Assembly (NCBI GenBank): GCA_903919455.1
Contig: CAIXIJ010000132.1
Coordinates: 1-39,320, forward strand
Source: an uncultured Acidimicrobiaceae bacterium
Lineage (GTDB): Bacteria > Actinomycetota > Acidimicrobiia > Acidimicrobiales > Ilumatobacteraceae
Direction: 5' to 3'
Length of the DNA stretch: 39,320 nucleotides
The notes beneath the pieces were generated by a model. That model saw only the letters and a list, made by a program, of their open reading frames with translations. It was not told the origin of the DNA and did not search any database. The translations under genes were made by a program, and so were the position numbers. Positions 23,442-32,158 of the stretch are shown one piece after another. Numbering within the stretch: position 1 is the stretch's first letter; each line of letters starts with the position of its first letter.

Positions 23442-24593
23442 TCAGGCCAGCGGGCCGCCGTCACCGAAGGCTGCCGCGGCGAAGCGACGGCCCAGCAACG
23501 CGTAGCCCTCGGGCGACGGGTGCAACGCGTCGTACAGCAGATGCTGGTCGTCCTCGCCGAACAGGGAGAGGCCGTCGAGGTAATGCAGGGCGGCATCTCC
23601 GGCGGCCTGACGCTGATCGACGATGCTGGCGATGATGCGCCGGATACGCGTGAGCGTAAGGCCCAACGGACGCGCCTCGGCCGGCGCTGCCACGATGTCG
23701 AAACCACCCGAGCTGTTGGGAATGGTGGGCCCAGGATGCCGCTCCACCGACGGGCAGAAGATGGGCGACACCACCAGCAATGGCGCGGTGGGGTGCCCGT
23801 CGCGGATGGAGTCCAGTAAGCCGTGCACCGCAGGGCCGAAGGTGCGCTCGCTCATCGATGCGGCGTTCACCAGGTTGATACCGATCTTCACGCTGATCAC
23901 GTCGGCCGGCGCATCGCGGATGACGCGACCCATGAACGGGTCGAGTTGGCACTGGCCAGCCAGCCCGAAGTTGGTGAGCTCCACCCCAACCTCGTTGGCC
24001 ACCATCACCGGCCACGCGTCGAAGGGCCGGTCCACATCCATGCAGTGGCTGATCGACGAGCCGTAGTGGGTCCAGCGCTTGCGGTTCACCCCGACCGGTT
24101 CCACCACCGAACCGTCGAGCACGCGCAGCGTGTGCAACTCCACCGATGCATTCGTGGGTAGCCAGATCTCCACCTCCTTGCGGTGTGCGCCGAGGCCTTC
24201 CCAACGAGAGGTGACGGCGCCTCCCACTTCGAACGAGATGCCGTCGTCGCCCTTGGTGCGGTCCACGTGCACGATGGTGCCGCCCGCAGCCACCACATCG
24301 GGCTGCAGTACTCCGTCGACTGCCATCTGCAACACCGGCAACCGCACCGCCGCTCCCACTGTGTGAATGGTGCGCGGGTGGGCGACCAGTTCCACCACCG
24401 GCGAATCCGTGGCGAACACCAGGCGCACGCCCGCTGTCATGGTGACCATCGTGTTCATGAACACGTCGGGCAATTGCGGACGTGTCCAGGCCGGCAGACG
24501 GCGGGGCAACACGCCACCGGGCGTACGATCTAGTTCAAAGGCACCACGGATATCGACGGCACCACCGTCGATCGCGACATCACGGAGCAGCAT
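23442..24593 (-). CDS. SGNH/GDSL-type hydrolase
   Basis: The protein is 383 aa from this ATG. The N-terminal about 170 residues look like a beta-sandwich carbohydrate-esterase-type module, and the rest like an SGNH hydrolase: WTHYGSSISHCMD holds the nucleophile Ser, NFGLAGQCQLDPFMG the Gly block, VKIGINLVNAAS the Asn block, and YDALHPSPEGYALLGRRF the catalytic Asp and His. No signal peptide is seen. Its ATG overlaps the divergent sulfatase ATG within one CATG, so both transcripts must begin inside the other gene's coding region or be leaderless. In-frame ATG 24614 and GTG 24617 are alternatives. Confidence 0.85.
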   Translation of the reverse strand: MLLRDVAIDGGAVDIRGAFELDRTPGGVLPRRLPAWTRPQLPDVFMNTMVTMTAGVRLVFATDSPVVELVAHPRTIHTVGAAVRLPVLQMAVDGVLQPDVVAAGGTIVHVDRTKGDDGISFEVGGAVTSRWEGLGAHRKEVEIWLPTNASVELHTLRVLDGSVVEPVGVNRKRWTHYGSSISHCMDVDRPFDAWPVMVANEVGVELTNFGLAGQCQLDPFMGRVIRDAPADVISVKIGINLVNAASMSERTFGPAVHGLLDSIRDGHPTAPLLVVSPIFCPSVERHPGPTIPNSSGGFDIVAAPAEARPLGLTLTRIRRIIASIVDQRQAAGDAALHYLDGLSLFGEDDQHLLYDALHPSPEGYALLGRRFAAAAFGDGGPLA

Positions 24594-26043
24594 GCGCCCG
24601 AACGTACTCCTCATCACGCTCGATCAATTCAGGGGAGACTCGCTGGGCTGCGCTGGGCATCCGTTGGTACAGACACCACATCTCGATGCGTTAGCCAGCG
24701 AGGGTGTGCGATTGGCCCGCCATTACGCCCAGGCGGCACCGTGCGCGCCTGGTCGCGCTGCGCTCTACACCGGCACGTACCAGATGAACAATCGCGTCGT
24801 CGCCAACGGCACGCCGCTCGACTTCCGGTTCGACAACGTGGCGCGCGTCGGGCTGCGCGCCGGGTACCGGCCAGTCGTGTGGGGCTACACCGACCAGGGT
24901 GCCGATCTGCGGCGCATCACCGACCCCGACGACCCGCGGCTGACGAACTGGGAAGGTGTGCTGCCCGGCTTCGAAGAGATGCTGTGCCTCGACGAACGAC
25001 ACGCCCCGTGGCTCGAGTGGTTGCGATCACTGGGCTACGACGCCACCGACCCCGACATCGCTCTGGCCACGGAGCACGAGCGTCCTGCTGAACACTCGGT
25101 GACGCAGTTTCTCACCGACCACTTCCTCTCGTGGCTCGACGAGCAGGACGGCCCGTGGTTCGCCCACACCTCGTACATCCGCCCACATCCGCCATACGAC
25201 GCTGCCGGCCACTACGCCACGATGTACGACCCCGCCGACTGCCCGGCGCCGCTGCCCATTCCCGAAGATCGCCACCCGGTGCACGACACCCTTTTGGAGG
25301 TGCACTGGACCGCAGCACCCGCCGAGGCCGACGCCGCGGCGCAGTTGCGCTCGCAGTACTTCGGGATGATCACCGAGGTGGACCATCACATGGGTCGCAT
25401 CTGGCAGGCGTTGAAGGATCGCGGCGAGTGGGACAACACCATGGTCATCGTCACCGCCGACCATGGCGAGCAGCTGTGCGATCAGGGCCTCGTGCAGAAG
25501 GCCGGCTTTTTCGAAAGCAGCTATCACATCCTCGGCATCATCCGCGACCCTCGCCACCCCGACGGATTCGGCACGGTGGTGGATCACTTCACCGAGAACG
25601 TCGACATCATGCCCACCCTCTGCGAGGCGCTCGGCGAGCCCGTGCCGCTGCAGTGCGACGGTATGCCGCTCACTCCGTTTCTCCAGGGCGAGACTCCCGC
25701 ACGCTGGCGCACCGAAGCGCACTACGAGTGGGACTGGCGCGACATCCTCATCCAGATGGGCGACCACCCGTGGCCCTGGAATCGTCAACTCGAACGATCG
25801 AACCTCGCCGTCGTGCGCAACGACTCACATGCCTACGTGCAGTTCGGCAACGGCGACTGGCTGTGCTTCGACCTCGCTGCCGACCCAACGTGGAACACGC
25901 GGGTCACCGATGCCAACGTAATCCTGCCACTCGCGCAACGAATGCTCACCTGGCGTCAGACACACCTGGATCGACAGCTCACCGGCACGCTGTTGCGCCG
26001 TACCGGTGTGACGGGCCGTACGCCCGACCCCGTGCACGCCTGA
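24592..26043 (+). CDS. Sulfatase family hydrolase (arylsulfatase/phosphonate monoesterase-like)
   Basis: The 483-aa protein has the alkaline-phosphatase-superfamily core: RPNVLLITLDQFRGDSLGC at the N-terminus for metal binding, the sulfatase signature APCAPGRAALYTG in which Cys51 would be converted to formylglycine, and VIVTADHGEQL near the C-terminal third. The length and the YTG(T/N) context also fit phosphonate monoester hydrolases, so the leaving group is uncertain. No signal peptide, hence probably cytoplasmic. GGAG lies 4 nt before the ATG. It is divergent from, and overlaps by its start codon, the SGNH hydrolase; the two may share a substrate such as a sulfated or acylated sugar (inference). 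Confidence 0.9.
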   Translation: MRPNVLLITLDQFRGDSLGCAGHPLVQTPHLDALASEGVRLARHYAQAAPCAPGRAALYTGTYQMNNRVVANGTPLDFRFDNVARVGLRAGYRPVVWGYTDQGADLRRITDPDDPRLTNWEGVLPGFEEMLCLDERHAPWLEWLRSLGYDATDPDIALATEHERPAEHSVTQFLTDHFLSWLDEQDGPWFAHTSYIRPHPPYDAAGHYATMYDPADCPAPLPIPEDRHPVHDTLLEVHWTAAPAEADAAAQLRSQYFGMITEVDHHMGRIWQALKDRGEWDNTMVIVTADHGEQLCDQGLVQKAGFFESSYHILGIIRDPRHPDGFGTVVDHFTENVDIMPTLCEALGEPVPLQCDGMPLTPFLQGETPARWRTEAHYEWDWRDILIQMGDHPWPWNRQLERSNLAVVRNDSHAYVQFGNGDWLCFDLAADPTWNTRVTDANVILPLAQRMLTWRQTHLDRQLTGTLLRRTGVTGRTPDPVHA

Positions 26044-26047
26044 CCGA

Positions 26048-26695
26048 TCAGCGAACGAAACCGGCCATCACGTTGATCGTGAGACCCACGATCACGGCGC
26101 CGAACAGGTAGCTCACCAACGCGTGCTCGGTGACCGCTCGACGGATCGCGCGGTCGTTGATGTCGGGGTCGCTCACGGCGAACGACATGCCAATGGTGAA
26201 CGCCAAGTACCCGAAGTCGCGGTAGTCGGGCGCTGAGTCGGAGTGGAAGTCGATACCGCCACTCGGGTTGCGGTAATAGAGGTGCGCGTACCGCAACGCG
26301 TACATCGTGTGCACCACTGTCCAACTCAGCACCACAGCCACGACTGCAGCGATCGTGAGGAGCGCATCGAGTGGCTGGTCAACCGAGCGAGCCTTCACCA
26401 AGCCGAAGGCCATGCCCGCAAGGCTCACCACAGCCGACACGATGACCAACAGACCGGTTCCACGATGGCTGTTGTCTTCCGGCTCAGCGAGCAGACGCGT
26501 GCGTTCCGCATCGGCGGGCAGGATCACGCGCAGCACCCACCACAGCAGCACGACAGCAGCGAGGTTCCACCCCACCAAGACCGCCATCTGCCACGGTGCG
26601 ACCAACAACGTGACGAGTTCCCCGGCAAGACCGAACACGGCGCACCACCACAATCGACGCCGGGCAGAGACGAGATGCGGGATCACCGTGTCCAT
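26048..26695 (-). CDS. DUF1345 membrane protein
   Basis: The 215-aa protein has about five hydrophobic helices and the DUF1345 (PF07077) signature: SWTVVHTMYALRYAHLYY, GGIDF, then PDYRDFGYLAFTIGMSFAVSD and a final HALVSYLFGAVIVG. The function of the family is unknown. It starts 1 nt after the trmB stop, so it is the second gene of that leftward operon, and it converges on the sulfatase gene. Confidence 0.92.
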   Translation of the reverse strand: MDTVIPHLVSARRRLWWCAVFGLAGELVTLLVAPWQMAVLVGWNLAAVVLLWWVLRVILPADAERTRLLAEPEDNSHRGTGLLVIVSAVVSLAGMAFGLVKARSVDQPLDALLTIAAVVAVVLSWTVVHTMYALRYAHLYYRNPSGGIDFHSDSAPDYRDFGYLAFTIGMSFAVSDPDINDRAIRRAVTEHALVSYLFGAVIVGLTINVMAGFVR

Positions 26696-26696
26696 G

Positions 26697-27362
26697 TCAG
26701 GTGATTCTCTCGTAGATCAGGTCGGTGGGTGTGCGACCCTCCGCCAGACCACGGCGTTCGAAACGGGTCTCGGGCCGCCACTCGGGCCGCGGCACCACGC
26801 CGCCACGCAGCCGGTGCTCGGCGTCGAGCACCCCGACCGCCTGCTTCGCGTACTCCGCGATGTCGGTGGCCACGTGCAGCGTGCCGCCCACCCGTAAACG
26901 GTCGACGAGTAGACCCGTCACCGACGGTCGAACGATGCGGCGATGCTGCTGCTTGCGCTTCAACCACGGGTCGGGGAACCAAATGCGCACGCCCGACAGC
27001 GAACCCGGAAGCAGCCGAGGCAAGAAGTCAAGCACGTCGCCCTCCACCAGTCGCACGTGTTCCCACTCGTTGGTTTCCGCCGCGTCGATCACCTTCGCCA
27101 CGCCAGGGGTGTGCACCTCCACTCCGATGATGCACTCGCGAGGCCGCGCCGCGGCCATCTCGATGAGCCCTTCGCCGCCGCCGAACCCGATGTCGAGCAC
27201 CACTGCGGCATCGGGACCGAACACATCGTCAAGCCGCAGCGGTTCACCGAACACTTCCAGCCGCCACCGTGGCGCATCGCGCTCGTAGGCCTCCGCTCGC
27301 GCAGGCGGCAAGGCGCGGCGACGCGGTCGAAAGCTGCGCGCATACGGAGGGGGCGATTCCAC
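26697..27362 (-). CDS. trmB: tRNA (guanine-N7)-methyltransferase
   Basis: The protein is 221 aa from the GTG at 27362. It is a SAM-dependent methyltransferase that modifies G46 of tRNAs. Visible are the start RSFRPRRRALPPARAEAYE, the SAM loop VVLDIGFGGGEGLIEMA, IGVEVHTPGV, and the family motif RIWFPDPWLKRKQQHRRIV (the usual HHKRR is QQHRR here), ending with the conserved TDLIYERIT. The frame extends to a GTG at 27458, which would add 32 residues without similarity and run over the palindrome at 27428-27441; the shorter start is preferred. Confidence 0.92.
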   Translation of the reverse strand: MESPPPYARSFRPRRRALPPARAEAYERDAPRWRLEVFGEPLRLDDVFGPDAAVVLDIGFGGGEGLIEMAAARPRECIIGVEVHTPGVAKVIDAAETNEWEHVRLVEGDVLDFLPRLLPGSLSGVRIWFPDPWLKRKQQHRRIVRPSVTGLLVDRLRVGGTLHVATDIAEYAKQAVGVLDAEHRLRGGVVPRPEWRPETRFERRGLAEGRTPTDLIYERIT

Positions 27363-27427
27363 GGCCCCATTGTGATGCGTGGGGCCGCCAGTACCCACCT
27401 CGGCGAGCACCACCGAACACGATGAGT

Positions 27428-27441
27428 GGTACGGCCGTACC
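27428..27441. promoter_or_regulatory. Perfect 14-bp palindrome (GGTACGGCCGTACC)
   Basis: This palindrome lies between the divergent trmB and EamA transporter genes, just before the -10-like TACTGT (27444-27449) that precedes the EamA ATG. Its position suggests an operator controlling the transporter. Confidence 0.45.
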
Positions 27442-27443
27442 GC

Positions 27444-27449
27444 TACTGT
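27444..27449 (+). promoter_or_regulatory. -10 element (TACTGT)
   Basis: TACTGT is followed by 9 nt and the ATG at 27459, without a Shine-Dalgarno sequence. Confidence 0.45.
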
Positions 27450-27458
27450 CGATTCCAC

Positions 27459-28373
27459 ATGGAAAAGCAGCGCCTGCCGATCGTCGCCTCGCTGATGGCG
27501 TTGGGTGCAGGCGTCGTGTGGAGTTTCGGCGGCATCGCCAGCCGAAAGGCAGTGAACGCCGACGCCTTCCAGTACATGGTGTGGCGCTCCATCGGCATCA
27601 TCGCAGTGATGGAGACGCTGGCGGCCATGCAGGGCAAGCCGTTCCCCACCGTGCGCGCCTGGCGCAGCGGCAAGGTGATGATCTACGCCAACTTCGGACT
27701 GTTCCTCGCATCGCTCGCCTTCGTCTACGCCGTGAAGACCACCACGCCCGCGAACGCGGCGTTCCTCGGTTCACTCACGCCACTCGTGGCAGTGGCGCTG
27801 TCTCGTCTGCTCGGCGAGCGACTGTCGCCCAGCACCATCGTGGCGCTCATCGTTGCCACCGTGGGCCTCATCATCACGGTGTTCAGCGATCTCGAAGCCG
27901 GCAGCATGGTGGGCAACATCAGCGCGCTCGCCGCCTCGGCCGGCTTTGCCGTGTACACCGTGTGCCTGCGCACCGACACCGAGCGCGACTGGTCGCCGGT
28001 GATGTCGGGCTATGCGGCGATGATGATCGTGGTGTGCGCCATCGTCACGTTGGCCCAGGGCAAGACGCTGGTGCCGCCCGCCACCGACATCGGCTGGGCG
28101 TTGTTTCACGGCTGCGTCCTCATCGTGGGTGGCACGTACCTGTTCAACAACGCCTCTCGGAAGGTGCCTGCGGTACCGATGACGGTGTTCGCCCAGACCG
28201 AGATGGTGTTCGTGCCCATCTGGGCGTTCCTGGTGCTCGACATGACCCCCAAACCACTCACCATCGTCGGCGGCGCCATCATCTTCTTCGCCGTCGTCGG
28301 CAAGGCCTGGTACGACGCTTCGGTGGGCCACAAGGTGGAGTTCACCACCGCGCCCGATGTGCCGCTGCTGTGA
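27459..28373 (+). CDS. EamA/DMT family transporter
   Basis: The 304-aa protein has ten hydrophobic segments in two EamA repeats: GAGVVWSFGGIASRKAV opens the first, with FLGSLTPLVAVALSRLLGERLSP closing it, and AASAGFAVYTVCLR opens the second, with VFAQTEMVFVPIWAFLVLDMTP closing it. It is an inner-membrane exporter of small metabolites of unknown identity. Its stop overlaps a possible GTG start (28370) of the DUF192 gene; it is the first gene of the run EamA-DUF192-rsmI-HAD. Confidence 0.93.
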   Translation: MEKQRLPIVASLMALGAGVVWSFGGIASRKAVNADAFQYMVWRSIGIIAVMETLAAMQGKPFPTVRAWRSGKVMIYANFGLFLASLAFVYAVKTTTPANAAFLGSLTPLVAVALSRLLGERLSPSTIVALIVATVGLIITVFSDLEAGSMVGNISALAASAGFAVYTVCLRTDTERDWSPVMSGYAAMMIVVCAIVTLAQGKTLVPPATDIGWALFHGCVLIVGGTYLFNNASRKVPAVPMTVFAQTEMVFVPIWAFLVLDMTPKPLTIVGGAIIFFAVVGKAWYDASVGHKVEFTTAPDVPLL

Positions 28374-28402
28374 CCACCCTGCAACGTGACAATCTGTTGC
28401 AC

Positions 28403-28741
28403 ATGACCCGTGACGGTTGGCTGGTGAGCAACGGCAACGTGCTCGCGAGCGCGGAACTCGCCACGAGCCATACCGACCGCGGCAAGGGTCTGCTCGGTCG
28501 CAACGGCGTGGCGGGCGCGATGGTGCTCGAGCGCACGCGATGGGTGCACACGATCGGGATGAAGTTTCCCATCGACGTGGCCCATCTGGATGGCGACGGA
28601 ATGGTGCTGCGCGTCACCCACATGGCACCAAACCGCATCGGCGCGTACGTGCACGCCGCGGCCCGAGTGGTGGAGGCGGAAGCCGGCGCATTCGAACGGT
28701 GGGGCCTGAAGCCGGGCGACCGGGTGGAGCTGCGCGAGTGA
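28403..28741 (+). CDS. DUF192 family protein
   Basis: The 112-aa protein matches DUF192 (PF02643): WLVSNGNVLASAELATSHTDRGKGLLGR, then RWVHTIGMKFPIDVAHLD and the C-terminal EAEAGAFERWGLKPGDRVEL. Family members are small beta proteins of unknown function, often exported, but this one has no signal peptide. The start is uncertain: ATG 28403 lies just before the conserved WLV, while GTG 28370 would overlap the EamA stop as GTGA. Its own stop overlaps the rsmI start by 4 nt (GTGA). Confidence 0.9.
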   Translation: MTRDGWLVSNGNVLASAELATSHTDRGKGLLGRNGVAGAMVLERTRWVHTIGMKFPIDVAHLDGDGMVLRVTHMAPNRIGAYVHAAARVVEAEAGAFERWGLKPGDRVELRE

Positions 28742-29583
28742 CCGGACGACTGGTGCTGGTGAGCACCCCGATCGGGAACCTCGGCGATCTGTCGCCGAGA
28801 GCCGTCGAAGCACTGAAGGCGTGCGCGCTCATCTGCTGCGAAGACACGCGGCACAGCGGCAAGTTGCTGTCGCATGCCGGCATCAGCGGCATCCGTCTGG
28901 CCGTGGCCGACGAGCACCGAGAACTCGCCCGTCTCGACGACGTTCTCGGCCTGCTGTCGAGCGGCCTCGATGTGGCAGTGATCACCGATGCCGGCACCCC
29001 TGGTATCAGCGATCCGGGCATGCGCCTGGTGGCCGCCGTGGTGGAAGCTGGCCATCAGGTCACTGCGGTGCCGGGCCCGGCAGCGCTGGTGATGGCATTG
29101 GTACTCAGCGGCTTCGACACCACCCGATTCGTGTTCGAGGGTTTCATTCCCCGCAGCGGTCGCGAACGCACCGACCGGCTCACCGAGATCGCCGCCGAGC
29201 GACGCACCGTGGTGCTCTACGAGGCCCCGCATCGCATGGAACGCACCATCGCGGATCTCGCCGCTGCCTGCGGCGGCGAGCGACACATCGCCATGGCTCG
29301 CGAGCTCACCAAACTGCACGAGGAGGTGTGGCGCGGCTCGCTGCGCGGCGCTGGCCAGCGTCTGGCCGAAGTGCCACCGCGAGGCGAGTACGTGCTGGTG
29401 CTGCAGGGTGCGCCCGCTGGCGAAGCGGCCACCGATGAACAGATCGTGACGGCACTGCGAACAGCGCTGGAAAGCGGCGCCGATCGACGTTCGGCCATCG
29501 CTACCGTGATGGCTGCCACTGGCGCCGCCAAACGCCGGGTGTACGACCTCGCCCTCACGATTCCCCGAGATGCCAATGAGTGA
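28738..29583 (+). CDS. rsmI: 16S rRNA (cytidine1402-2'-O)-methyltransferase
   Basis: The 281-aa protein is a tetrapyrrole-methylase-fold enzyme that methylates C1402 of 16S rRNA. It has the typical LVLVSTPIGNLGDLSPRA start, CEDTRHSGKLL, ITDAGTPGISDPGMRLV, VPGPAALVMALVLSG and the FEGFIPRSGRER segment, and ends in a basic helical tail (AKRRVYDLAL). The GTG start overlaps the DUF192 stop. Its end overlaps the HAD gene by 8 nt. Confidence 0.96.
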   Translation: MTGRLVLVSTPIGNLGDLSPRAVEALKACALICCEDTRHSGKLLSHAGISGIRLAVADEHRELARLDDVLGLLSSGLDVAVITDAGTPGISDPGMRLVAAVVEAGHQVTAVPGPAALVMALVLSGFDTTRFVFEGFIPRSGRERTDRLTEIAAERRTVVLYEAPHRMERTIADLAAACGGERHIAMARELTKLHEEVWRGSLRGAGQRLAEVPPRGEYVLVLQGAPAGEAATDEQIVTALRTALESGADRRSAIATVMAATGAAKRRVYDLALTIPRDANE

Positions 29584-30361
29584 ACGCACCTTCACCACCG
29601 GCCCGAGCGCCGCGTTCTTCGATCTCGACCGGACGCTCATCAGCGGCTCCAGCGCGTTCGTACTGGGCATCGCTGCGTGGCGCGGCAAGCTCGTGCCGAC
29701 GCATCAATTCGTGCGCGACGCATGCAGCGCGTTGCAGTTCGCCATGGCAGGCGCCGACGACACGACGTCGCACGGGGTTCGCGACCGCATCCTTGGTGCC
29801 GTCAGCGGCGTACGCGTCGACGATCTAGTGGCGCTGAACGCCGACATCGTGCCGAAACTGATGGAGCGCGTGCGGCCAGAATCCATGCGGCTCATCGAGC
29901 AGCATCGCGACGCTGGGCGTGCCACGTACATCGTGTCGGCCTCCCCCATCGAACTCGTCGAGCCCCTAGCCAAAGCGCTGGGCATGACCGCCGGCATCGG
30001 CACCCGAAGTCGCATCGTCGACGGCATCTACACCGGCGACCTCGACGGCCCGTTCTGCTACGGCCCCGGCAAAGTGGAGGCCATCCAGCAACTCGCCGAA
30101 GTCGAAGGGCTGGAGTTGGACCGCTGCTGGGGTTACAGCGACTCAGCGAGCGACCTACCGATGCTGCAGGCGGTGGGCCATCCGGTTGCGGTGAACCCCG
30201 ATGCCAAGCTCGAGCGCTTCGCCACCGAACATGGCTGGCCGGTGGTGGAGTTCCGCAAGCGCAGCAAGGCGGTAATCCGCCGCACCACACAGGCGGTCGG
30301 CGCGGTGGGTCTGGCCGCTGGCGGTTTCGCCGGCGGCCTCAAGTGGGCTCGCACCCACTAG
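29576..30361 (+). CDS. HAD-IB family phosphatase (SerB-like)
   Basis: The 261-aa protein is a HAD hydrolase of subfamily IB: motif I AAFFDLDRTLISGSS, motif II YIVSASPIEL, the Lys of motif III in GPGKVEAIQQL, and motif IV WGYSDSASDLPML. The helical cap lies between motifs I and II. A C-terminal basic and Gly-rich hydrophobic stretch (AVGAVGLAAGGFAGGLKW) may associate with the membrane, as in related actinobacterial proteins near lipid acyltransferases. The substrate is unknown. ATG 29576 is preferred over ATG 29570; both overlap rsmI. Confidence 0.9.
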   Translation: MSERTFTTGPSAAFFDLDRTLISGSSAFVLGIAAWRGKLVPTHQFVRDACSALQFAMAGADDTTSHGVRDRILGAVSGVRVDDLVALNADIVPKLMERVRPESMRLIEQHRDAGRATYIVSASPIELVEPLAKALGMTAGIGTRSRIVDGIYTGDLDGPFCYGPGKVEAIQQLAEVEGLELDRCWGYSDSASDLPMLQAVGHPVAVNPDAKLERFATEHGWPVVEFRKRSKAVIRRTTQAVGAVGLAAGGFAGGLKWARTH

Positions 30362-30366
30362 CTGGG

Positions 30367-31158
30367 TCAGGCGAGCGGCGTGAGGCCGAGTTGGCGCGAC
30401 TGCGCCACCAACGTGCCGACGCTGTCCCACACTTCGCCGTCCTCGTTGAAGAAGCCACCCTGCACGAAGTGCGAGCGGAACACACACTTCACCGGCCCCG
30501 GCGCCGGAACTGCGCGTACGTGCACCGTGAGTTCCAGTGTGGGCACCCAACCCGGCGGCATGTCGAGGTGGAACACCGCGGGCGGAAAGGCATCGCACAC
30601 CATCAGCAGCGCCAGCGTGTCGACAGGGCGCCCGTCGGCAAATCCGAACCAGCCGGCGATTTCCGCCACACCGCGACGACGGCCTTCCATCCATCCCGTG
30701 TGGTCGGGGTGGATGCGCACATCCAGCTGGTCCATCAAGGGCACGGCAACCTGACCCTGATGGCGGTCGCGCAGCACGCACTGCTCGAACGGCGGCAATT
30801 CCGGTGGGCCGGACTCCAAGTGTTCGTAGCTACCCAGTGGTTGCGACAGGTCGCCGAACGTGCCGACGAGTTGCAGGATCGTGGTGGCGTCACGCCCCAA
30901 ACGGCCCGCCACCGTGGTGAATCGGCGGCCCTCCTTCACCACGTTGGCCTCCACCTGCACCGGGCCGGGCCGGCCGGGCGACAGGTAGTGAGCAGTCAGG
31001 CTGATGGGATCGGGCCGACCGGCGAGGTCTCGCAGCCCGCGCGCTGCCAGCGCCATGAGATAGCCGCCGTTGGCGTTGCCGCCGATGTCCCATCCGTCGT
31101 GGATGTCGCCTGCGCCATCGGTGATGGCCGTGGCTCGGTCGAACACGAAGTCGCTCAT
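30367..31158 (-). CDS. Acyl-CoA thioesterase-like double hotdog protein
   Basis: The 263-aa protein has the TesB-like/4HBT_3 layout (PF13622): GGNANGGYLMALAARGL, then TAHYLSPGRPGPVQVEANVVKEG and RRFTTVAGRL in the first hotdog, and a second hotdog with VFHLDMPPGWVPTLELTVHVRA, ending in VWDSVGTLVAQSRQLGL. It probably hydrolyses acyl-CoA esters in the cytoplasm. Its ATG overlaps the MBL gene stop by 4 nt (ATGA), so it is the second gene of a leftward pair. It converges on the HAD gene with a 5-nt gap. Confidence 0.88.
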   Translation of the reverse strand: MSDFVFDRATAITDGAGDIHDGWDIGGNANGGYLMALAARGLRDLAGRPDPISLTAHYLSPGRPGPVQVEANVVKEGRRFTTVAGRLGRDATTILQLVGTFGDLSQPLGSYEHLESGPPELPPFEQCVLRDRHQGQVAVPLMDQLDVRIHPDHTGWMEGRRRGVAEIAGWFGFADGRPVDTLALLMVCDAFPPAVFHLDMPPGWVPTLELTVHVRAVPAPGPVKCVFRSHFVQGGFFNEDGEVWDSVGTLVAQSRQLGLTPLA

Positions 31159-32057
31159 GGCCGCCAATACTGGCGGCCGTCGGTGGCCACCGCCCCATTC
31201 GCCACGACGCGATCCAGATGCTGCTGGATGGAACGCCGCTCCACCGATTCACCGAACACGGGCGGGCGAGTGCCTGCCCGGTACACGATGCCATCGGCCA
31301 CGAGTTCGTCGAACGTTCGAGGTGTGGCCAGCAGATCCAGCAACGCGCTCTCGCGGCGCGCGAACACGGCCACGTAGGCATCCACCGCTGCCGCGAACGC
31401 GTCGTGCCCGTCGATGACGCCCTTGTGATGGAAGGTGACGTAGTGGTGAGCCTGTAACTCGCGCACCTTGGCCAGCGTGTTCTCGAAGTCGTCGAGGCTG
31501 GAGGCGGCATCGCCGTAGTAGGGGCCGAACGTACTGAGGTCGATATCGCCGGTGACAACGACCCGAGTGCCGTCGAGCGACTCGATGAGATACACGCAGT
31601 GACCCGCCGTATGGCCAGGCGCATGCACCACGGTCACGGTCACGCCACCGAGGTCGAGCACCTCGCCATCGGTCACCGCCGTGGCGTTCGGCCCGCCCTC
31701 GAAATGGAAGCGGTCGCTCACCATGTCGATCATCGCCGGCCACGCGTCGGGCGGGAGGCCGTAGAGGCGCATCAGGTCGTCCACCGAACGCAGCGCATCC
31801 AGGTCGGCCTCGTGCACCCGCACGTCGTCACACCGCACTGCGGATACTCCCGCGGCATGATCCTCGTGGGTGTGCGTGAGCAGCACGGTGCTCACTTCCA
31901 AGGGCGGATCCATCGTGCGGGCCGACAATGCCGGGTCGATGACGACCGAACTGTGTTCGCCCCGCACCAGCACCGAGTTGCCATCGGGGTACTTGCCCTG
32001 TTCGTGACCGAACAGCACCGTGACATGCGATCCGAGCGCTCGTTGCAGTGCGACCAT
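31155..32057 (-). CDS. Metallo-beta-lactamase fold hydrolase
   Basis: The 300-aa protein has the MBL signature: LLTHTHEDHAAG (HxHxDH), HAPGHTAGHC, VVTGDIDLS and a later TFHHKG, giving the two-zinc site. A C-terminal winged-helix-like tail (SALLDLLATPRTFDELVADG...RRSIQQHLDRVVANGAV) is the type seen in LACTB2/MBLAC-like enzymes. The substrate may be a thioester or nucleic acid; the partner thioesterase gene makes an acyl-thioester role possible. TACGTT 6 nt before the ATG fixes the start and suggests a leaderless mRNA. Confidence 0.9.
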   Translation of the reverse strand: MVALQRALGSHVTVLFGHEQGKYPDGNSVLVRGEHSSVVIDPALSARTMDPPLEVSTVLLTHTHEDHAAGVSAVRCDDVRVHEADLDALRSVDDLMRLYGLPPDAWPAMIDMVSDRFHFEGGPNATAVTDGEVLDLGGVTVTVVHAPGHTAGHCVYLIESLDGTRVVVTGDIDLSTFGPYYGDAASSLDDFENTLAKVRELQAHHYVTFHHKGVIDGHDAFAAAVDAYVAVFARRESALLDLLATPRTFDELVADGIVYRAGTRPPVFGESVERRSIQQHLDRVVANGAVATDGRQYWRP

Positions 32058-32063
32058 CGGGCG

Positions 32064-32069
32064 AACGTA
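32064..32069 (-). promoter_or_regulatory. -10 element (TACGTT) of the MBL-thioesterase operon
   Basis: On the minus strand TACGTT is followed by 6 nt and the ATG at 32057. Confidence 0.5.
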
Positions 32070-32146
32070 GCGCGACACCACCTCCGTGCGGGATGCGGAG
32101 CCGCTGACCCTCCCAATGTGGTTGCCGCCGCCTACCCGGCCCGACG

Positions 32147-32152
32147 TATCCT
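32147..32152 (+). promoter_or_regulatory. -10 element (TATCCT) upstream of metG
   Basis: TATCCT lies 88 nt before the metG ATG and 6 nt before the ATG of a 14-codon upstream ORF. A TTGCCG at 32122-32127 could be a -35 with a long (19-nt) spacer. Confidence 0.45.
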
Positions 32153-32158
32153 TGGGGC

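Noticed and set aside
27363-27458. Extended trmB start at GTG 27458
   Set aside because: The extra 32 residues have no similarity to TrmB, and the extension would cover a palindrome and the promoter of the divergent EamA gene.
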